A stretch of DNA of 64,000 bases from an uncultured Verrucomicrobia subdivision 3 bacterium. Lineage in GTDB: Bacteria > Verrucomicrobiota > Verrucomicrobiia > Limisphaerales > DASXHY01. Numbering within the stretch: position 1 is the first letter of the stretch; each line of letters begins with the position of its first letter. The translations under genes and the position numbers were made by a program. This document shows positions 58,009 through 64,000 of this stretch, in pieces. The notes under the pieces are model-generated. The model did not search any database. It was not told where the DNA came from and was given only the letters and a program-made list of their open reading frames with translations. The stretch spans positions 55,992-119,991 of the forward strand of contig CALBZA010000070.1 in assembly GCA_937890005.1 (NCBI GenBank). The letters are read 5' to 3'.

Positions 58009-59214
58009 TTGAAAACGAAGAAACATATTTTGCTGATTGGAGAACGTCCGCTGTGGCGGCAGTTTCTCGCGTACGCGGCGGTTCGGCCTGACGAATGGCT
58101 ACCGCACCTGGCCCGCACTGCCGACGAGGCAATCCGCCTGGCCAGAGAGTTTGAATTTTGCGGAATCGTTACCGAAGCGCAGTTGAACGGAACGCATGGC
58201 GTCGAGCTTCTGGACGAGTTGATGAAGCTGCAACCCGACACCGCCCGCATCATCGTTTCCGACCTTTCGGATGCGGCGAGCACGCTTCAGTGCGTCGGAA
58301 AAGCGCATCGCCATCTCGCCGCTCCGTGCAGCCTCGAAACTCTCGTGGAGGCATTGAACCAGTCGTTCGTCTCAAAACCGTGGCTTCCGAATGAAGCGGT
58401 GCAGCGTCTGATTCCTGAAATGCGATGGGTTCCCAGTCCGCCGCAGATTTATTTCGAAGTGGTTTCCGAGATGCAATCACCCGACGCGTCACTGGAACGC
58501 GTGGGCGAGATCATCAGCCGCGATCCGGCGATATCGGCCAAACTGCTTCAGCTGGCCAATTCGGCAGTGTTCGGTCTGCAGTTGCAGGTCGTTCAGCCAG
58601 CCGAGGCAGTGGCCTACGTCGGCCTCGACACCACCCGCTCGTTGCTCCTGCTGGCGCATACGTTCGCGTCCTTTGAAAATCTCCAGCCGGCCGGGTTTCA
58701 CATGGAAGCGCTCTGGCGCCATTCGCTCGCGGTCGGTCAGTTCGCGAAAACGATCGTGGAACGCCAGGACGGTTCAGCCGATCTCGCCGGTAAAGCATTC
58801 ACGGCGGGTTTGCTGCACGACCTCGGAAAGCTCCTTTACGCAGCCAATCTCCCGAAACAGTTCACTGAAGCGCTCCGACTGTCATCGGTTCGCGGCATGC
58901 GGCTCTGGCAAATCGAACAGGAAATTTTCGGCGCCTGCCACGGTCAGATCGGTGCGGGCCTGATGAGCATCTGGGGATTGCCGACTGAAGTCATCGAAGC
59001 GATCGCGCTCCATCATTCGCCGTTGAGCCGCGCGGAGGCGGGCTTCAACGCGCTGACCGCCGTGCACGTGGCGGATGCCATTGAGCACGAATGCAACGGC
59101 CATGTTCCGGATGCCAGTTCGCTGGTGGACCACGAATATCTTCACGCGCTCGGCCTTGAGAATCGTGTCGCGGAGTGGCGTGAGGAATGTGCCGCGCAGT
59201 TTGTTGAGAGCTGA
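58009..59214 (+). CDS. HDOD-domain protein with degenerate receiver domain
   Basis: The 401-residue protein has an N-terminal receiver-like domain (about 1-125) in which the phospho-Asp position is Glu56 (IVTEAQLNG) and the usual Lys-Pro pair is lost (AAPCSLE), so it is unlikely to be phosphorylated. The HDOD domain (about 145-345) keeps SPPQIYFEVVSEMQSPDASL, the HD pair His270-Asp271 in AGLLHDLGKLLYA, and an LHHSP motif. HDOD proteins are regulatory domains in signalling and do not always have phosphodiesterase activity. The start is TTG 58009, judged by the family-like MKTKKHILLIGERPLWRQFL. Confidence 0.88.
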   Translation: MKTKKHILLIGERPLWRQFLAYAAVRPDEWLPHLARTADEAIRLAREFEFCGIVTEAQLNGTHGVELLDELMKLQPDTARIIVSDLSDAASTLQCVGKAHRHLAAPCSLETLVEALNQSFVSKPWLPNEAVQRLIPEMRWVPSPPQIYFEVVSEMQSPDASLERVGEIISRDPAISAKLLQLANSAVFGLQLQVVQPAEAVAYVGLDTTRSLLLLAHTFASFENLQPAGFHMEALWRHSLAVGQFAKTIVERQDGSADLAGKAFTAGLLHDLGKLLYAANLPKQFTEALRLSSVRGMRLWQIEQEIFGACHGQIGAGLMSIWGLPTEVIEAIALHHSPLSRAEAGFNALTAVHVADAIEHECNGHVPDASSLVDHEYLHALGLENRVAEWREECAAQFVES

Positions 59215-59293
59215 TTTGCTTTCGGCGGTCCGCGTCATCTCCGGATTCAATCTTTGAGTGTCTTCCTGAAGCAGCGATGCTAGCTTCAGGCCG

Positions 59294-59935
59294 ATGAAAT
59301 CCAGTGTCGTTCTCCTGCTGCTGTTCCTGCTCGCAGTGACGTCTGGATGCCGGACAGCTTCGCGGAGTTCAGGCCATTCTTCGGATCATCCAATTTCAGG
59401 AACCAACGTCGCACCCGCTCAACCCGCTCCGGCGACGAACAACAACTTCGGAGACGGTCGCTGGCATACCGTCAAAGTCACACCCAGGCCAAAGAACATC
59501 TCCACCTGGAACAAGCTGAATCCGGTCTGGTGGTATGGAAACCTCGACGACTCCGAACCACCGGCGTGGTTCAAACCGGGCGAGGAAAGGCGGACGGCAA
59601 AGTGGCGCGCGCGCAATCCGTTTCACAACTTCACGTTTTACGTGATCGGCATCGCCGACAAGCCGCATTACCGGAGCGGCAATTATCCAAGAAGAACCAG
59701 CAATCCAAACGGCGGATGGAATGTGGCGGTTGCGCGGAGAAAACTCGTGTTCCTGCCGTTCGTCTCTTACACGCGGAAAAAGTTTGAGTTCTATTTTGGC
59801 TGGCGGACCGGTGGGAATTTCGGCGTCAAAGTGAACTACAACGCCACAAAGCCGCCGCGCAGCGGACGCAATCAGACTCAATCTCCTTCCGAAACCTCGC
59901 CCTCCGACAAAACCGCAGTGCCGTCAGGACCGTAG
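59294..59935 (+). CDS. Uncharacterised lipoprotein
   Basis: The 213-residue product has a lipoprotein signal: LLLLFLLAVTSGC with lipobox Cys at residue 19. After a Ser/Pro/Asn-rich linker comes a basic, aromatic-rich region (WNKLNPVWWYGNLDDSEPPA, FYVIGIADKPHYRSGNYP) with no known domain. The last 25 residues are low-complexity Ser/Thr/Pro. Its 3' end overlaps the convergent gene by 58 bp. Confidence 0.8.
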   Translation: MKSSVVLLLLFLLAVTSGCRTASRSSGHSSDHPISGTNVAPAQPAPATNNNFGDGRWHTVKVTPRPKNISTWNKLNPVWWYGNLDDSEPPAWFKPGEERRTAKWRARNPFHNFTFYVIGIADKPHYRSGNYPRRTSNPNGGWNVAVARRKLVFLPFVSYTRKKFEFYFGWRTGGNFGVKVNYNATKPPRSGRNQTQSPSETSPSDKTAVPSGP

Positions 59936-60606
59936 AGTCCTCGGTTGTTTTGGTTGAACTCCAGCTTGAGTTCGACAAGAAGCCTTTCGAGAGAAATCAG
60001 CTTCCATCGCACGGGCGCAAAGACTGTTTTGTCATCGCGTGTTTCTCTTCGAAGTTCAAACGCCAGCAGCAGGTGGACGGCATCGCGGGTGACTTTCGGA
60101 CGCGCGGATGGTGAGTAGTAGAACGTGCGTTGTGTTGTGTGTTCCGTGGTGGAGCTGAAGGTTTTGAGTTCGAGATAGCACGGAACGGGTGCATGGATTG
60201 CGACATCGGGATAGCCGGCTGATTGTGCGGTTCCGAGAGTGTTGGTGGGAACCTCCGCGTGAAGTCCAACCTCCTTCAATGCAACTCGAACCAAACCTTC
60301 AAGCTGATTGCCCGCTTCGTTGGCGCGAGCTGTGGAAATGCCGCGTTCTGCCGCGCGTTTTCCTGCAAGTTTGGCGGCAAGCAGCAGTTTCGATTTCAGT
60401 TCGGCGTGGATCGGGTTGTTTGTGTCGAACGAAAGCACGCGATGACCGGTTGTCGCGGCGATGACTTCCTTGAATTCGATTTTCTCCGGAAGCGAGGATG
60501 CCTGGCGTAGTGTTCTGCTGAGAGCTGTTTCGGAGAAATTGGTTTGAGCCAGCAACGATTGAGTGCACAGGAAAAACAGCGTGAATGAAATCCCTTTGAT
60601 TCCCAT
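59878..60606 (-). CDS. PD-(D/E)XK-type protein, candidate type II restriction endonuclease
   Basis: The 242-residue product carries a likely nuclease core: Glu103 (NQLEGLVRVAL), Asp134 in GYPDVAIHAP and Glu146-Lys148 in CYLELKTF, that is PD...ExK spacing of the PD-(D/E)XK superfamily. TQRTFYYSPSARPKVTRDAV and HLLLAFEL recall type II restriction enzymes, as does the WKLISLERLLVELKLEFN end. It follows a DNA methyltransferase gene on the same strand, 84 bp away. Oddly, residues 1-20 (GISFTLFFLCTQSLLA) read as a signal peptide, which a restriction enzyme should not have; a later TTG start would remove it. A role as a host nuclease is inferred, not shown. Confidence 0.55.
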   Translation of the reverse strand: MGIKGISFTLFFLCTQSLLAQTNFSETALSRTLRQASSLPEKIEFKEVIAATTGHRVLSFDTNNPIHAELKSKLLLAAKLAGKRAAERGISTARANEAGNQLEGLVRVALKEVGLHAEVPTNTLGTAQSAGYPDVAIHAPVPCYLELKTFSSTTEHTTQRTFYYSPSARPKVTRDAVHLLLAFELRRETRDDKTVFAPVRWKLISLERLLVELKLEFNQNNRGLYGPDGTAVLSEGEVSEGD

Positions 60607-60690
60607 GGAGGCGAACCGTAGCAGACGAATGCGGTCAGGGAAAGTCAGCGAATGTAAATCTTGAAGAGCAGCCGAGCGCCGCCGCTGACG

Positions 60691-62073
60691 CTACAGTTTT
60701 TTGAACACCACGATGCGGTTGGTGTTGGTTCCTTTTTCCATGTTGTCCACGCCCCAGCAGTTCGCGGTTTTGGTGAATTTCTGGTCGTTGATCAAAATGA
60801 GTTGCGGCTGCAATCCGGCTGCGGCGCCGCATGGTAAAACCGCCTCTTCGAGTTTCGTTTTCCCACCGTGAACTTCGCCGACCTCGAACGCGATATGCCC
60901 GCCCGGTTTCAGAACGCGATGAAGCTCTGCGAAAACCCGCGTCATGATCTCCTGCCAGGCTTCGACTTTGTTGGGAGTGCTGATCGGCACCGCTTTTGAA
61001 TCGATTCCCGCGAACCAGCAGCGAAGCCAGTTGTCGTCGGCGTATTGGACGACATTCAGAAATGGTGGCGACGTGACCACCAGCGAAACGGAGTTCGACG
61101 GGATGGCTGTGGTGGCGTCGGCGAGCGCAGTGACGAGCAGGGAGTCCTGTGAAGTTTTGCCGAGCGTTTCGCGAATCTCCGTCGTGCAATCGCCAAGCAA
61201 CTGGCGTGATTTCTTGAGAATGATTGCGACGACGTCCCGTTTCGGTGGCGACTGATTTCGTTTCGCGTTGATCTTGATCTGCGACTTCACCGAAACCGCC
61301 TGGTTGGGCGGGAGCGTGTAAACGGAAAAGAATCCCGGCGAATGTCCGGTCAACCGGTTCAGCGAAACCATTTCAATCCATTCATCCAGCGAATCAAACA
61401 TTCCTGTCTCGCGCCGAACTCGAAAATATTTCTTGAGCGAGCTGATCGCGCGCAATGTTTCCGGATGATAGAACACGAGCAGTTCCTCCGGCTGATCGTC
61501 CGGATCGGAAAGAGAGATGGATTTCAGTCGTTGCTCCACCTCCTTCAATGTTGGCGGGCTCAGCCGTGGACGCGTCATGATGACGCTGAGTGGGTTGATG
61601 TCATTGCCGAAGGGGATGCGTCCGAGTAATGCAGATTCAACCGGCGTCGTGCCGCGGCCCATGAACGGGTCGTAAACCACGTCGCCGGGGCGGGTGAGAC
61701 GTTCGATGAAAAATCGGGGGAGCTGCGGTTTGAAGCAGGCGCGATAGGAAATCTCGTGAAGTGAATTCGCCTGCCGCTGCCTCGCGGTCCAGAACTCGTT
61801 CACAAAAGTCGGGACATGCCAGGAACGGTTGCTGACTTCAAATGATGTGACCAGCATACGGGTCGCCTGGCCGAATTCCGAGAAGACGGTCAGTTCATCT
61901 GCGAGGCTCTGTGGCTGACGGGATCGGGACTGGGAAATACGGGTGGATACAGCTTTCGGGAGCGCAGGCTCGAATGAGGTAAGATCGAGATCGAGCTGGC
62001 GGTTTTTTTCGATAGAGTCTGTGTTCGGAATTTTGTCCGCGGGCGAATGCATTCTGTTTCGGGTGAGGAGCAT
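60691..62073 (-). CDS. Site-specific DNA methyltransferase (N4-cytosine or N6-adenine type)
   Basis: The 460-residue AdoMet enzyme has motif I FDPFMGRGTTPVES-type (DPFMGRGTT, about 135-143) and DINPLS after it, and the catalytic motif IV VVTSPPFLN (about 332-340), the TSPP form typical of N4-cytosine methyltransferases. PGGHIAFEVGEVHGG lies near the C-terminus. Motif I precedes motif IV. The target site cannot be read from sequence. The start could be ATG 62073, ATG 62052 or TTG 62097. With the downstream PD-(D/E)XK protein it may form a type II restriction-modification pair. Confidence 0.85.
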   Translation of the reverse strand: MLLTRNRMHSPADKIPNTDSIEKNRQLDLDLTSFEPALPKAVSTRISQSRSRQPQSLADELTVFSEFGQATRMLVTSFEVSNRSWHVPTFVNEFWTARQRQANSLHEISYRACFKPQLPRFFIERLTRPGDVVYDPFMGRGTTPVESALLGRIPFGNDINPLSVIMTRPRLSPPTLKEVEQRLKSISLSDPDDQPEELLVFYHPETLRAISSLKKYFRVRRETGMFDSLDEWIEMVSLNRLTGHSPGFFSVYTLPPNQAVSVKSQIKINAKRNQSPPKRDVVAIILKKSRQLLGDCTTEIRETLGKTSQDSLLVTALADATTAIPSNSVSLVVTSPPFLNVVQYADDNWLRCWFAGIDSKAVPISTPNKVEAWQEIMTRVFAELHRVLKPGGHIAFEVGEVHGGKTKLEEAVLPCGAAAGLQPQLILINDQKFTKTANCWGVDNMEKGTNTNRIVVFKKL

Positions 62074-62189
62074 TATGGGACTTGTTTGACGGGGCAAGGT
62101 GGATTGCCCTCAACTGCGAAAAAAGAGCCAAAACAGGACTTGCAATGCCAGATATGCGAGACTACGCTCCTCGCTCCTTTTTGGAAAAT

Positions 62190-62218
62190 GCCCCTGTAGG
62201 GGCGGCGGTTCTGCCGCC
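62190..62218. repeat. Two adjacent perfect hairpins in the rpsP leader
   Basis: GCCCCTGTAGGGGC (62190-62203) is followed at once by GGCGGTTCTGCCGCC (62204-62218). Both are short palindromic units 22 bp upstream of the rpsP ATG. They may be short interspersed repeats or act in the 5' leader of the ribosomal protein mRNA. A possible promoter, TTGCAA (about 62140) and TACGCT (about 62163), lies upstream. Confidence 0.65.
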
Positions 62219-62240
62219 GAGCGGAAAACGAACTTATTTT

Positions 62241-62492
62241 ATGTCAGTTAAAATTCGCATGAAGCGGATCGGAGCGAAGAATACTCCGGTGTTCCGCATT
62301 GTTGTGGCCGACAGCCGCAGTCCCCGCGATGGCAAGTTCATCGAGGAAATCGGAACCTATCACCCGCTCAAGAGCGGCGATAACTTCACCCTGAACCTCG
62401 ACCGCGCGAAATACTGGGTCAGCAAGGGCGCGCAGCCGAGCGACACGGTCGCCAGCTTCATCAAAAAAGCCAGCAAGGCAGTCGCAGCCTGA
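62241..62492 (+). CDS. rpsP: 30S ribosomal protein S16
   Basis: The 83-residue product is a typical S16: MSVKIRMKRIGAKNTPVFRI, VVADSRSPRDGKFIEEIGTY, and KGAQPSDTV near the end. ATG 62241 gives the family start; the frame is open upstream through the hairpins. It heads a ribosomal operon with khpA, trmD and rplS. Confidence 0.98.
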   Translation: MSVKIRMKRIGAKNTPVFRIVVADSRSPRDGKFIEEIGTYHPLKSGDNFTLNLDRAKYWVSKGAQPSDTVASFIKKASKAVAA

Positions 62493-62500
62493 TCCAGGCT

Positions 62501-62740
62501 ATGCAGGCCTTTCTCGAATACGTCGTTAAAGGACTGGTCCAAAAACCCGACGCCGTGACGGTGACGCCGGTGGAGCGGGAGGGGACGACTATTTACGAAC
62601 TGCGGCTCGACCCGCAGGACGTCGGCAAGATCATTGGCCGGCAGGGAATGACCATCAATGCGATCCGGTCGTTGCTGCTGGCTGGAAGCGCAAAGCAGGG
62701 GTTGCGCTGCACGTTGGAAATTGTTGAGGACAACAAGTAG
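62501..62740 (+). CDS. khpA: KH-domain RNA-binding protein KhpA
   Basis: The 79-residue product is a single KH domain: FLEYVVKGLVQKPDAVTVTP and DVGKIIGRQGMTINAIRSLL, with the GxxG loop GRQG. KhpA binds RNA and, in some bacteria, works with KhpB in division and cell shape. It starts 8 bp after the rpsP stop codon. rimM, usually next, is missing before trmD. Confidence 0.95.
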   Translation: MQAFLEYVVKGLVQKPDAVTVTPVEREGTTIYELRLDPQDVGKIIGRQGMTINAIRSLLLAGSAKQGLRCTLEIVEDNK

Positions 62741-62776
62741 TCTTCACAGTCCCGCCGGGCAGGCGGGAGTGCTCCA

Positions 62777-63463
62777 GTGAAAATTGACGTGCTTACTTTG
62801 TTCCCGGCGATGTTCGCCGGGCCGCTGGACGAAAGCATTATCAGGCGGGCGAGGGAAGCCGGCCTGCTGGATCTGAAGATCCATCAGTTGCGGGATTACA
62901 CCCACGACCGGCACAAGACGGTGGATGATCGTCCCTTCGGTGGTGGGCCGGGCATGTTGCTGAAGCCCGAACCGATCTTTGAAGCAGTCGAAGCGATCGC
63001 GCGGGAGCGAACGCGGGTGATCCTGATGTCGCCGGGCGGACGGCCTTTTTCACAGGCCATTGCGCAGGAACTGGCTCAGCAGGACGATTTGTTGATCGTG
63101 ACCGGGCATTACGAAGGATTCGACGAACGGATCCGGCAGGAACTGGCCGATGATGAACTTTCGATCGGCGATTATGTCCTGACCAACGGCGCGCTGCCGG
63201 CGATGGTGGTGATCGACGCGGTGACGCGGTTGATTCCTGGCGTGCTGGGGGACGACGACAGCTCGAAAGAAGAGTCGTTCAGCAGCGGGTTGCTGGAGTA
63301 TCCGCAGTGGACGCGTCCGGCAGAGTTTCGCGGGATGAAAGTTCCCGAAGTGCTGCTCTCCGGAAACCATGCGGAGATCGCGAAATGGCGGGCGGAACAG
63401 GCCCGGCTGCGGACGAAAGAACGAAGACCAGATTTGATGGGAAATGTGAAACGTGACGAGTGA
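62777..63463 (+). CDS. trmD: tRNA (guanine-37-N1)-methyltransferase
   Basis: The 228-residue trefoil-knot enzyme methylates G37 of tRNAs. Motifs: MKIDVLTLFPAMFAGPLDES, TVDDRPFGGGPGMLLKPEP, VTGHYEGFDERI and SIGDYVLTNGALPAMVVIDA. The last residues (NVKRDE) are encoded by word-repeat DNA that begins near 63445, so the repeat has entered the gene end. The family usually ends at about RRPDL. GTG 62777 is not used as a start without doubt, but it fits the family N-terminus. Confidence 0.96.
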   Translation: MKIDVLTLFPAMFAGPLDESIIRRAREAGLLDLKIHQLRDYTHDRHKTVDDRPFGGGPGMLLKPEPIFEAVEAIARERTRVILMSPGGRPFSQAIAQELAQQDDLLIVTGHYEGFDERIRQELADDELSIGDYVLTNGALPAMVVIDAVTRLIPGVLGDDDSSKEESFSSGLLEYPQWTRPAEFRGMKVPEVLLSGNHAEIAKWRAEQARLRTKERRPDLMGNVKRDE

Positions 63464-63508
63464 AGCGTGAAGGAACAGAAGACCACGCATCACGGATCAC
63501 TCATCAGC
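63445..63508. repeat. Inverted word repeat, GTGA/TCAC family
   Basis: GTGAAACGTGACGAGTGAAG on the left faces CACGCATCACGGATCACTCA on the right. It covers the end of trmD and the gap to rplS. Confidence 0.75.
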
Positions 63509-63516
63509 TAGAATAT

Positions 63517-63894
63517 ATGAATCAGGCATTACTTGAAAAAATTGAATCGGAACAGTTTCGCAAAGACGCTCCGAAGTTTGAAGTTGGCGACTCTGTTCGC
63601 GTTCACACGAAGGTCGTTGAAGGCGACAAGGAACGCATTCAGATTTTCTCCGGCGTGGTGATTGGCAAGCGCGGCCGCGGGCTGAACGAAACCTTCACCG
63701 TCCGCCGCATCAGCTACGGCGAAGGTGTGGAACGCGTGTTTCCGCTTCATTCGCCCCGCGTGGACAAGATCGAAGTCGAGCGTCATGGCGCCGTCCGCCG
63801 CGCAAAGCTCACCTACCTCCGCAAGCGCCTCGGCAAGGGTGCAACTCTCGTGAAAGAGAAAGTGACCAAACCCGCTGCTTCGGCCAAGGCCTGA
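63517..63894 (+). CDS. rplS: 50S ribosomal protein L19
   Basis: The 125-residue product has the L19 signatures FEVGDSVRVHTKVVEGDKER, IQIFSGVVIGKRGRGLNETF, TVRRISYGEGVERVFPLHSP, and LTYLRKRLGKGA. The frame is open upstream to 63460 through the repeat; ATG 63517 is the standard start. The C-terminal Lys/Ala-rich tail (VKEKVTKPAASAKA) is slightly longer than usual. A strong terminator follows. Confidence 0.98.
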   Translation: MNQALLEKIESEQFRKDAPKFEVGDSVRVHTKVVEGDKERIQIFSGVVIGKRGRGLNETFTVRRISYGEGVERVFPLHSPRVDKIEVERHGAVRRAKLTYLRKRLGKGATLVKEKVTKPAASAKA

Positions 63895-63914
63895 TTCAAT
63901 CCGCCATTTTGAAA

Positions 63915-63945
63915 AGCAAAGCGAGGCTTCGGCCTCGCTTTTTTG
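63915..63945 (+). terminator. Rho-independent terminator after rplS
   Basis: AGCGAGGC and GCCTCGCT form a perfect 8-bp stem with a TTCG loop (63920-63939), followed at once by TTTTTT. This is a textbook terminator for the rpsP-rplS operon. Confidence 0.95.
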
Positions 63946-64000
63946 TTGGTGCGCCCGGCAGGGCGCACTGACTGGTTGGTTAAAGTCCAATGCAGGCCCG

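Noticed and set aside
1..64000. tRNA, rRNA or tmRNA genes
   Set aside because: I looked for T-loop-like GTTCGAATC and CCA ends outside genes. The hits (for example in murB and murD) were inside coding regions and had no cloverleaf.

Overview
The window looks like a chromosomal segment of a member of the Verrucomicrobiota, probably a Pedosphaera/Limisphaera-like lineage. This is inferred from gene content: a microcompartment operon of the Planctomycetes-Verrucomicrobia type, a divergent FtsZ inside a full division/cell-wall cluster, YggT-like and DUF748 proteins typical of the group, exported proteins with a short C-terminal domain ending in F-R, and intergenic inverted 'word' repeats. GC is high and genes lie on both strands. 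No tRNA, rRNA or CRISPR array was seen.

Layout. 1-5.2 kb: a microcompartment operon on the plus strand (3' part of an acetate kinase homologue, one BMC-H, three BMC-P, a CoA-acylating aldehyde dehydrogenase, a class II aldolase), probably for a fucose/rhamnose-type pathway: aldolase to lactaldehyde, then acyl-CoA, acyl phosphate, and acid plus ATP. 5.4-7.4 kb: a receiver/histidine-kinase hybrid and a YggT-like membrane protein. 7.4-11.8 kb (minus): citrate synthase, a decayed four-helix-bundle gene, sucC, a VOC protein and sucD. 11.9-15.8 kb: amidase, small membrane protein, cobalamin adenosyltransferase, RibD-type reductase, queA.

16-33.8 kb: the dcw cluster (mraZ, hypothetical, rsmH, ftsL, ftsI, murF, mraY, murD, LysM gene, ftsW, murG, murB, an inserted four-helix-bundle gene, ddl, ftsQ, ftsA, ftsZ). 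murE and murC are not in it. Four GTGG motifs at exact 10-bp spacing overlap a good promoter upstream of mraZ. 33.8-38.9 kb: a pilin-like protein, an exported protein and a DUF748 protein. 39-44.5 kb (minus): trehalose synthase-maltokinase and 4-alpha-glucanotransferase, overlapping by 4 bp. 44.6-53 kb: a large hypothetical, a DMT transporter, a 5'-truncated secretin-like fragment and a giant LamG/Ig exported protein. 53-60 kb: gluQ, eda, an FMN-binding protein, a YhbY protein, GlsB, GlcD, an HDOD protein and a lipoprotein. 59.9-62.1 kb (minus): a DNA methyltransferase followed by a PD-(D/E)XK protein, a candidate restriction-modification pair. 62.2-63.9 kb: rpsP, khpA, trmD, rplS and a clear terminator.

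The most unusual layer is the repeats. Many intergenic gaps are filled from stop codon to next start codon by short degenerate words (TTCCAAG, GTGATGCGTGA, CGAAACACG, GATTGCGGA families) arranged as facing inverted arms. In two gaps the arms enclose a gene of the four-helix-bundle family known from 23S rRNA intervening sequences, one intact (murB-ddl) and one dead (gltA-sucC). The other copies have no gene between the arms. I infer a family of small mobile elements that land in intergenic spaces.
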